Assembly (NCBI GenBank): GCA_002452335.1
Contig: DKFJ01000003.1
Span: 93,528-157,527, forward strand
Length of the DNA: 64,000 nucleotides
DNA from: Deferribacteraceae bacterium UBA6799
Lineage (GTDB): Bacteria > Chrysiogenota > Deferribacteres > Deferribacterales > Geovibrionaceae
Direction of reading: 5' to 3'
Shown here: in pieces, positions 26,935 through 33,599 of the stretch
How the letters are laid out: the number at the start of each line of letters is the position of its first letter
How positions within the stretch are numbered: position 1 is the first letter of the stretch
Notes under the pieces: model-generated
Databases searched by the model: none
What the model was told of the DNA's origin: nothing
The model's input: only the letters and a program-made list of their open reading frames with translations
Program-made: the position numbers and the translations under genes

Positions 26935-27840
26935 TCAGGCCAGCCCCTGTGGTTTTAATTCCAATGTCTGATGCAGCGCAGGAGATTCTTCCTGCGTTTC
27001 TATTAAAGAGTATGAGTTAGTTGCTTCTACCAGCTGACGCGCGAAAAGGTTGTTCAGCTGGTGACCGGACTTATAAGCCCTGATATGTCCCAATATTCTG
27101 TAGCCCATCAGCGACACATCGCCGATGAGATCCAGCACCTTGTGTCTGGCGAACTCATCTTTGAACCTGAGTCCTTCAGGGTTCATAATGTCGTTGCCGT
27201 CTATGACGACCGCGTTTTCCAGACTGCCGCCTTTTGCCAGCCCCATCTGCCACAGAGATTCCACCTCACGCTTGAACCCGAAAGTTCTGGCGGAAGCGAT
27301 CTCTTTTGAGAATGTTTCGGGGTTCACCTCGAAATAAGCCTTCTGCTGACCGATGGTCTCCACGTCAAAATCTATATCGAAGGTAACCTTAAAGAAACGG
27401 GAGGGGAGTATCTCTACCCATTTGCCGTCTTTTTCAAGGCGTATCTTCTTGTTGAATTTCATGTATTTTCTGGGTTTGCCCAGTTCTTTGATACCTGTTT
27501 CCAGTATCTTCTGCACATAGGGTCCGGATGATCCGTCCAGTATGGGAACCTCGGGACCTGAAACCTCTATCATGGCATTATCCACACCCAGACCGTACAG
27601 AGCGGACATAACGTGCTCTATGGTGCTGATGGTCTGTTCGCCGCAGCGTATTGTTGTGGCGAGCATAGTGGATGTGACTGTATAGGGTGTTACTTTGGTA
27701 TATTCGCAGGAAACATCTGATCTTTTGAAACAGACACCTGTATCCGCAAATGCGGGATGGATGTTCATAATCATTCTGTGACCGGAGTGAAGTCCGATAC
27801 CTTCTATTGTTATGCTTTTCTTAAGCGTTGTCTGTCTCAT
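26935..27840 (-). CDS. lpxC: UDP-3-O-acyl-N-acetylglucosamine deacetylase
   Basis: 301-residue zinc amidase, the committed step of lipid A synthesis in the cytosol. Family motifs: TIEGIGLHSG near the start, the zinc motif EHVMSALYGLGVDN (first His), EVPILDGSS, and HKVLDLIGD with the later SGHQLNN supplying further catalytic and zinc residues. The length is typical. It proves a lipopolysaccharide-type outer membrane. It is separated from dnaB by about 119 bases and may have its own promoter. Confidence 0.96.
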   Translation of the reverse strand: MRQTTLKKSITIEGIGLHSGHRMIMNIHPAFADTGVCFKRSDVSCEYTKVTPYTVTSTMLATTIRCGEQTISTIEHVMSALYGLGVDNAMIEVSGPEVPILDGSSGPYVQKILETGIKELGKPRKYMKFNKKIRLEKDGKWVEILPSRFFKVTFDIDFDVETIGQQKAYFEVNPETFSKEIASARTFGFKREVESLWQMGLAKGGSLENAVVIDGNDIMNPEGLRFKDEFARHKVLDLIGDVSLMGYRILGHIRAYKSGHQLNNLFARQLVEATNSYSLIETQEESPALHQTLELKPQGLA

Positions 27841-27959
27841 GCTAATAATGAAGCAATAGCCATGCCAAACACGAAACCCTTATTATTCAAGGGGTTGTCA
27901 ATTATTTGTATGATAAATACAACAGAATGGAACGATACGCTGTATTATTTTTTATACAT

Positions 27960-29279
27960 CTACCCCCTATAGAGGTCTTTGAACAGCATATATTCCTTGA
28001 TGAATGACAGGCGCACAGTTCCGGTTGGTCCGTTTCTGTGTTTTGCCAGAATAACTTCTGCCACACCCGGCTCCGAAGTGTTTTCGTTGTACACTTCGTC
28101 ACGGTAGAGAAAGATGATGATGTCGGCATCCTGCTCAATGGCTCCTGACTCTCTGAGGTCAGACACCAGGGGACGCTTGTCCTGTCTCTGCTCCACTCCA
28201 CGGTTAAGCTGGGACAGAGCGATAACGGGGACGTCCATCTCCTTAGCCAGAGCCTTCAGCGATCTGGATATCTCCGATATCTGCTGTTCTCTGTTGTCGC
28301 CCTTGGTCGCTCCCATCAGCTGAAGGTAGTCCACAAAAATAAGATCCAGCCCGTGCTGGCGTTTCAGCCTTCTGCATTTTGCTCTCAGTTCCATGGTGCT
28401 GATAGACGGCGTATCGTCTATGAAAAACTTCATCTCGTTGAGTATGCCCGCCGCTCCGGAGAGCTTCTGCCACTCCTCCATGCTGAACCTGCCGGCTCTC
28501 AGCTTTCTGGAGTCAACACCCGCCTGCGCCGCCAGAAGCCTCTGGGCGAGCTGGTGTGAAGACATCTCCAGAGAGAAGAACGCCACTGATTTCTGATCGG
28601 AGTAAGACGCGTTAAGAGCTATATTCAGAGAAAAAGCCGTCTTTCCCATGGCGGGACGTCCGGCGATGATAACAAGGTCAGAGTTCTGCAGACCGTTGGT
28701 GATATCGTTCAGATCCTTAAAACCTGTGGTAATGCCCGAGAGCTGATCGCTGCGCTGAAACAGCTTGTCCAGCATATCCATTGTCTCGTGCATCAGCACG
28801 CCGATATGCTCCACATCGCTCTTCAGCTTGTGCTCGGCGAGGCTGAATATGCGTTTTTCTGCGTTTTCAACCACTTCCGCCACATTGTCGGGCTGCTCGT
28901 AGCAGGATTCGGTCATCTCCACCGCCACGCCTATGAGTCTGCGCAGTGTGGAACGGTCTCTGACTATCTCTGCGTAGTGCGCCACGTTTGCCGATGTGGG
29001 GATGATATCCACCAGAGAGGCGATATATTCCACTCCGCCCGCCTTGGACAGCTCCTCATCGGTCATGATGCCCATCACGGTCACCACGTCCACAGGGCGC
29101 CCCTGCTCCTGAAGCTGGAGTATGCGGCTGTATAGGTGCTGGTGGGACGGGACATAAAAGTCCTCGGGACGCAGCTTGTCCGCCACCTTGTCCAGCGCTT
29201 TATCGTCTATGAAGATAGAGGCTATAACTGCCTGTTCTGCCTCTTTATTATGCGGGGGAACACGTTTCATATCTGCCAT
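27960..29279 (-). CDS. dnaB: Replicative DNA helicase DnaB
   Basis: 439-residue hexameric helicase that unwinds DNA at the replication fork. The N-terminal domain opens with PPHNKEAEQAVIASIF. The RecA-like motor has Walker A GRPAMGKT (about 207-214), Walker B LIFVDYLQLM, and ALSQLNRGVEQR with SDLRESGAIEQDAD. No intein is present. The ATG overlaps the rplI stop (TAATG), which is the conserved rplI-dnaB arrangement of many bacteria. Confidence 0.96.
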   Translation of the reverse strand: MADMKRVPPHNKEAEQAVIASIFIDDKALDKVADKLRPEDFYVPSHQHLYSRILQLQEQGRPVDVVTVMGIMTDEELSKAGGVEYIASLVDIIPTSANVAHYAEIVRDRSTLRRLIGVAVEMTESCYEQPDNVAEVVENAEKRIFSLAEHKLKSDVEHIGVLMHETMDMLDKLFQRSDQLSGITTGFKDLNDITNGLQNSDLVIIAGRPAMGKTAFSLNIALNASYSDQKSVAFFSLEMSSHQLAQRLLAAQAGVDSRKLRAGRFSMEEWQKLSGAAGILNEMKFFIDDTPSISTMELRAKCRRLKRQHGLDLIFVDYLQLMGATKGDNREQQISEISRSLKALAKEMDVPVIALSQLNRGVEQRQDKRPLVSDLRESGAIEQDADIIIFLYRDEVYNENTSEPGVAEVILAKHRNGPTGTVRLSFIKEYMLFKDLYRG

Positions 29280-29722
29280 TATTCAGCTATTACCGTCACT
29301 TTTACTTCTGCGTTTATTTCATGATATATTTTTACTTTTACTTTGAACTCGCCCGGTTCTTTCAGCGGGTCTTTAAGAGCGATATCCTTCTTGTCCACTT
29401 CCACTCCGGCGTCTGCCAGACCTTTCGCTATGTCCGCCGCTGTGATAGCGCCGTAGAGCTTGCCTGTGTCTCCGCCCTTGCCCTTCAGGGTGATGCCGAC
29501 TTTGTTCAGCTTATCAGCCAGAGCTTTGGCGTCTGCCATTTTCTGAGCCTCTTTCTCCTTCTCCTGCTGTTTTCTGGCGGCGAGAGCATCCAGATTAGCC
29601 TGAGTGGCCTCTATCGCCACTTTCTTTTTGAAGAGGAAGTTCTGGGCGTAGCCGGGTTTCACTTCTTTTATTTCATCTTTGTTCGCAACGCCTTTAACGT
29701 TTTGAAGAAATATTACTTTCAT
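29279..29722 (-). CDS. rplI: 50S ribosomal protein L9
   Basis: 147-residue ribosomal protein with the L9 signature: MKVIFLQNVKGV, then EVKPGYAQNFLFKKKVA. A long connecting helix rich in Lys, Glu and Ala (about 43-80) joins the N- and C-terminal RNA-binding domains. It binds 23S rRNA at the base of L1. ATG 29722 overlaps the recX stop; usual partners rpsF and rpsR are not upstream. Confidence 0.96.
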   Translation of the reverse strand: MKVIFLQNVKGVANKDEIKEVKPGYAQNFLFKKKVAIEATQANLDALAARKQQEKEKEAQKMADAKALADKLNKVGITLKGKGGDTGKLYGAITAADIAKGLADAGVEVDKKDIALKDPLKEPGEFKVKVKIYHEINAEVKVTVIAE

Positions 29723-30192
29723 TTCTCAAGCTCCCTGTCGATTATTTTCTCTATATCTCTAAAAGGATGCCCTTTTCTGTAAAAATGGGCAATACATTTC
29801 TGCTTCAGTTCATATGGCGTTTCCGCCTTTTTATTCTCCAGAAACCGTCTGACGGCGTCCGTCATGACAGCCTCCCTGTCCACATGATGCCTCAGGGCGA
29901 TGTCGTCAATATCCGTCAGATCGTCATCGGCTCCTTTCTCTTTCAGCTCCTGCTGTATGCGGAATACGCCGTATCCGTTTCTAAGTCTGGAGACTATCAG
30001 CAGCTCACGGCATTTGACATCGTCAACATATCCGTATTCCTTCAGCCGCTCTATGGTCTCGTCTGCCTGCTCACGCCCGAAATGCTCTGTGATCTTATCC
30101 CGCATCTCAGATTCGAAATAATCCTTTCTGGTGAGCACCCTGAGGGCGTAGTCCATAGGGGTCTTTGATCTTATCTTTCTCTTGGGAAACAT
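29719..30192 (-). CDS. recX: Regulatory protein RecX
   Basis: 157-residue modulator of RecA filaments. It carries the RecX motifs ALRVLTRKDYFESEMRDKI, LKEYGYVDDVKCRELLIVSR and GYGVFRIQQELKEKG, a three-helix repeat protein. It lies two genes downstream of recA, with pilT between, and overlaps rplI by the ATGA arrangement. The family controls RecA activity by binding in the filament groove. Confidence 0.9.
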   Translation of the reverse strand: MFPKRKIRSKTPMDYALRVLTRKDYFESEMRDKITEHFGREQADETIERLKEYGYVDDVKCRELLIVSRLRNGYGVFRIQQELKEKGADDDLTDIDDIALRHHVDREAVMTDAVRRFLENKKAETPYELKQKCIAHFYRKGHPFRDIEKIIDRELEK

Positions 30193-30194
30193 AT

Positions 30195-31277
30195 TTATTT
30201 TGTTCCGCTGGAAAATCCCGCCAGCTTCAGCTTAAGATCGTCCGGTTTTTTCGCCCATTTCAGCGCCTCCGCCTCAGTGACGTATCCCTTCTCTATATGA
30301 TCCATAAGCGACTGGTCGAATGACTGTGAACCGTATATGTCCCTGCCCTGCTCTATAAAATCCGTGATCTCATGAGTTCTTTCCCTGTCGCTGATACACT
30401 CTCTGATGGTGGAGGTGGTAACCATTATCTCCACAGCCGGCACTCTGCCCGGCACATCCGTTCTGGGCACCAGCCTCTGGGATATCACCGCCGTCAGGAC
30501 GGAAGCGAGCTGAAGCCGAACCTGCTCCTGCCTGTGGGGTTCGAAGACCGATATGATCCTGTTGATGGTCTCCGGAGCGTCCAGAGTGTGCAGGGTGGAC
30601 ATAACAAGATGCCCTGTCTCTGCCGCATGCAGAGCTGTCTCTATGGTCTCCGCGTCTCTCATCTCGCCCACCAGTATGAGATCCGGATCCTGTCTGAGCG
30701 CTCTTTTCAGCGCCTCCGCAAAGGAATTGGTATCAGCACCTACCTCTCTCTGGGAAACTGCGGACAGTCTGTCCGTATGCAGAAACTCTATGGGGTCTTC
30801 CACAGTTATTACGTTTATTTTCCGGGTACGGTTCACATGGTCTATCATGGAGGCGAGAGTTGTTGACTTCCCGCTGCCCGTGATGCCTGTAACCAGCACC
30901 AGTCCCCTCTGTTTTTCCGTTATATTTTTTATGATATCCGGCAGACACAGAGTGTCCAGAAGAGGTATAGTCTCCGGTATCACCCGCAGAACCATGCCGA
31001 TCATGCCCCGCTGTATGTAGGCATTGACCCTGAAGCGGGCTGTGCCTTTCAGCGCGTATGCGAAATCAGCCTCTTTTCTTTCCTTGAACTCGTTCTTCAT
31101 AGAGGCAGGCATTATGGACCCCGCCATCTTCACCGCGTCCTCCGCCGTGACTATGCCGAACTCCGCCATATCCTCCATCTCCCCGTGCAGACGCGCAACA
31201 GGCGGACGACCCACCTTAATGTGAACGTCGGACGCTCCTGTCTCAGCCGCCTGCCGCAGGATAGAGTTTATATCCAT
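30195..31277 (-). CDS. pilT: Type IV pilus retraction ATPase PilT
   Basis: 360-residue secretion-type ATPase expected to depolymerise type IV pili for twitching motility. The N-terminal PAS-like domain has GASDVHIKVGRPPVARLHG. The RecA-like core has Walker A GITGSGKSTT (about 130-139), the Asp box TVEDPIEF, Walker B ILVGEMRD and His box HLVMSTLHT. The C-terminal signature TIRECISDRERTHEITDFI replaces the AIRNLIRE form of classical PilT, so it may be a PilT variant or a PilU relative. It sits between recA and recX, an unusual insertion. Confidence 0.9.
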   Translation of the reverse strand: MDINSILRQAAETGASDVHIKVGRPPVARLHGEMEDMAEFGIVTAEDAVKMAGSIMPASMKNEFKERKEADFAYALKGTARFRVNAYIQRGMIGMVLRVIPETIPLLDTLCLPDIIKNITEKQRGLVLVTGITGSGKSTTLASMIDHVNRTRKINVITVEDPIEFLHTDRLSAVSQREVGADTNSFAEALKRALRQDPDLILVGEMRDAETIETALHAAETGHLVMSTLHTLDAPETINRIISVFEPHRQEQVRLQLASVLTAVISQRLVPRTDVPGRVPAVEIMVTTSTIRECISDRERTHEITDFIEQGRDIYGSQSFDQSLMDHIEKGYVTEAEALKWAKKPDDLKLKLAGFSSGTK

Positions 31278-31292
31278 TTTACGAACCGGTCC

Positions 31293-32312
31293 TTATTCCT
31301 CGTGGGATTCAGGCATTTTTGCTTCACCCATGGCGTATCTGGCTCTGATCTTGTCTTCCAGCTCCTGAGCCACCTCGGGGTTCTCTTTCAGATAGGTTCT
31401 GGAATTCTCTTTTCCCTGACCCATCTTAGCGTCGTTATAGCTGAACCATGCACCGGCCTTGTTGATGAATCCGGCGTCCACGCCCATGTCTATGATGAGC
31501 CCTTCACGGGAGACTCCCTCACCGTACATGATGTCGAATTCGGCTGTTTTGAAGGGGGGAGCGACTTTGTTTTTAACAACCTTGGCTATGCCGTGGTTGC
31601 CCACAACCTCTTCCTTCTCTTTCAGCGCCTGAGATTTTTTGATCTCTATGCGCATGGAGGCGTAGAATTTCAGAGCGTTTCCGCCTGTGGTTGTCTCCGG
31701 GTTGCCGTATACCACGCCGATTTTTGAGCGTGTCTGGTTTATGAATATCAGTGTCGCCTGAGATTTGTTCACTATGCTGGTGAGTTTTCTGAGCGCCTGA
31801 GACATCAGCCTCGCCTGAAGACCCATGTGAGAATCGCCCATCTCGCCCTCTATCTCCGCTCTGGGAGTAAGAGCCGCTACGGAGTCCACAACTATTATAT
31901 CTATAGCGCCGCTTCTGACGAGAGTCTCTGTGATCTCCAGAGCCGCTTCGCCGCTGTCCGGCTGGCTGACCAGCAGGTTGTCTGTGTCAACACCGATGGC
32001 CTTGGCATATACGGGATCCAGAGCGTGCTCAGCGTCCACAAACGCCGCCGCTCCGCCCACCTTCTGCGCTTCCGCTATGGCGTGCAGGGCTATGGTGGTC
32101 TTACCGCTGGATTCCGCTCCGTATATCTCTATTATACGACCTTTAGGAAACCCGCCGACCCCAAGAGCGATATCCAGAGAAAGGATACCTGTGGAAACTA
32201 TAGGGAGTTTTTCGATAGGTTTATCGCCCAGACGCATAACAGCGCCCTTGCCGAAATCTTTTTCTATCTTGCCCAGAGCCAGATCCAGTGCTTTTCTCTT
32301 ATCAGAATCCAT
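31293..32312 (-). CDS. recA: Recombinase RecA
   Basis: 339-residue DNA strand-exchange and SOS co-protease. Walker A GAESSGKTT lies at about 64-72. Other family segments: VDAEHALDPVYA, the DNA-binding loop regions MGLQARLMSQALRKLT and NQTRSKIGVVYGNPETTTGG, and the C-terminal acidic tail. GAGG lies 5 bases before ATG. It starts the recA-pilT-recX-rplI-dnaB group. I did not find a convincing LexA box upstream. Confidence 0.97.
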   Translation of the reverse strand: MDSDKRKALDLALGKIEKDFGKGAVMRLGDKPIEKLPIVSTGILSLDIALGVGGFPKGRIIEIYGAESSGKTTIALHAIAEAQKVGGAAAFVDAEHALDPVYAKAIGVDTDNLLVSQPDSGEAALEITETLVRSGAIDIIVVDSVAALTPRAEIEGEMGDSHMGLQARLMSQALRKLTSIVNKSQATLIFINQTRSKIGVVYGNPETTTGGNALKFYASMRIEIKKSQALKEKEEVVGNHGIAKVVKNKVAPPFKTAEFDIMYGEGVSREGLIIDMGVDAGFINKAGAWFSYNDAKMGQGKENSRTYLKENPEVAQELEDKIRARYAMGEAKMPESHEE

Positions 32313-32382
32313 ACATCCTCCGTATATCTTTTATCTTCCTGCTCATATTACTACAAAAATTCTCTTATGAAAAGGGCTGTCC

Positions 32383-33264
32383 TCAGCCGTTCAGCTCTTT
32401 CAGCCTCTGCTCTATGTCCTCGCCTTTTTTAGCTATTATCAGCCTGGTTCCCGTGTCCACCACAACCAGATCGTCCACGCCCAGAAGGGTGACGTCCCGG
32501 TGCTCCAGAAAGACCATATTGCCCTTGGCGCCGGAAAACTCCGCCACGCCGTAGCTGTCGCCCATGTTTGCGGAGGCGTTGCCGTTTTTGTCCCTTGATG
32601 CTGACTCGTATATCGTGCTGAAATTATCCATCACCCTGCACCCCTTCACCGGCGGCATCAGTATCTTGTTCTCACTTTTGCACAGCAAAGCGTCAGTTAC
32701 TGTCGCCGGAGGAAATTTTTCCATATATTTTCCGCAGAATTTATGTGTGACCTGTGTGCTCCGCTTATTGCTGTGCACCAGAAACGATATGCTGTAAAAC
32801 TCCGGGCTTATGCGTTTCAACTCTTCTAAAAGAACGGAAGCCTGAAAACAGACCATGCCCCCGCCTATCTTTACTATATGTCCCTTTGCAGCCAGCTTTT
32901 CCGCCTCCGACACAGAGGCGGCGTAGGCCTCTTCATCGTCGAAATCGTACCAGCCGGGAGTCAGCAGAATGGTTTCGTCCACGTATTGATGGGCTATCAG
33001 GGAGACCAGAGGCGCTATGCCTCTGTGGGATGGCTCTATAAAATATGTGACATCGCCGAACGACCCCAGAATACCCCGCATCCCCTCAAAATCCGCCTGC
33101 TCGGCAGCTATGACGGCAGAAGAGCACAGCCTGGCGTTGCGTCTGACAGCTCTGAGAGCCAGACTGTCCCCGCCGTTAAAGCTCCGCACGGAAAAAGGCA
33201 GACCATAAGGCGACAGCCCGGCGAGACCGCCAGTATCCTCTCTTAATATCACCAGACCTATCAT
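32383..33264 (-). CDS. Mannose-1-phosphate guanylyltransferase-like protein with a degenerate active site
   Basis: About 293 residues. The C-terminal two thirds follow ManC/GMP type sugar nucleotidyltransferases: FIEPSHRGIAPLVSLIA (compare ExxxRNTAPAI), GGGMVCFQASVLLEEL (compare NSGMFxF) and a late segment NFSTIYESASRDKNGN. The N-terminal nucleotide loop is broken: after LVIL comes REDTGGLAGLSPYGLPFS where GGSGTRLWPLSR and PKQ belong. The catalytic Arg and Lys are not in place. It may be a regulatory pseudo-enzyme or have changed specificity. ATG 33264 is preceded by a possible coupled leader frame; an upstream TTG would also be in frame. Confidence 0.65.
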   Translation of the reverse strand: MIGLVILREDTGGLAGLSPYGLPFSVRSFNGGDSLALRAVRRNARLCSSAVIAAEQADFEGMRGILGSFGDVTYFIEPSHRGIAPLVSLIAHQYVDETILLTPGWYDFDDEEAYAASVSEAEKLAAKGHIVKIGGGMVCFQASVLLEELKRISPEFYSISFLVHSNKRSTQVTHKFCGKYMEKFPPATVTDALLCKSENKILMPPVKGCRVMDNFSTIYESASRDKNGNASANMGDSYGVAEFSGAKGNMVFLEHRDVTLLGVDDLVVVDTGTRLIIAKKGEDIEQRLKELNG

Positions 33265-33294
33265 GAGCAAACCGCAATAAAGCCCAAATTCACT
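33262..33294 (-). CDS. Possible 10-codon leader peptide overlapping the ManC-like start
   Basis: AGAGGA is followed after 7 bases by GTG and ten codons (VNLGFIAVCS) ending in TGA. That TGA overlaps the ATG of the ManC-like gene (ATGA), which itself lacks a ribosome site. This is the geometry of translational coupling. No attenuator hairpins are evident. Confidence 0.3.
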
Positions 33295-33309
33295 ATACAA
33301 TCCTCTGAT

Positions 33310-33315
33310 ATTATA
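33310..33315 (-). promoter_or_regulatory. -10 element upstream of the ManC-like gene
   Basis: TATAAT on the minus strand, a few bases upstream of AGAGGA (33301-33306). The -35 is not convincing. Confidence 0.35.
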
Positions 33316-33370
33316 CTATAATTCAGCGTGGGCTGATTATAAGCCGTATGACTGATTTCCGGCAATTATA

Positions 33371-33574
33371 GTGCAGTTTGACCTATTTGAAAATACCCAG
33401 ATGATCGCATATTTCCGCTAAGGCGATTTCACCACTGTGAAATGGCTGGGATACCCTGCGAAGATAATGTTCATCAACATAGCAGAAAACACTACGCTGA
33501 ACGGCACCACAATCAGAGAGCTATTCCCGGCTCTCATCCAGACTGCTGATATCAGACTAAAAGACTATACATAA
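33371..33574 (+). pseudogene. Degenerate coding remnant at the edge of the glycan island
   Basis: One reading frame codes for a natural-looking 16-residue start (VQFDLFENTQMIAYFR), meets TAA at 33419, and continues in the same frame for 51 residues to a second TAA (GDFTTVKWLGYPAKIMFINI at its head). The composition and the lack of rare codons suggest a once functional protein with an internal deletion or nonsense change. No family is recognised. It fills most of the gap before the GT41-like gene. Confidence 0.4.
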
Positions 33575-33594
33575 AAGCCATATTGTATTACAAT
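33566..33594 (+). promoter_or_regulatory. Promoter of the glycan island, apparently leaderless
   Basis: -35 TATACA (33566-33571), a 17-base spacer and -10 TACAAT (33589-33594). Five bases (TCAGC) then separate it from ATG 33600. No Shine-Dalgarno site precedes the ATG. Confidence 0.45.
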
Positions 33595-33599
33595 TCAGC

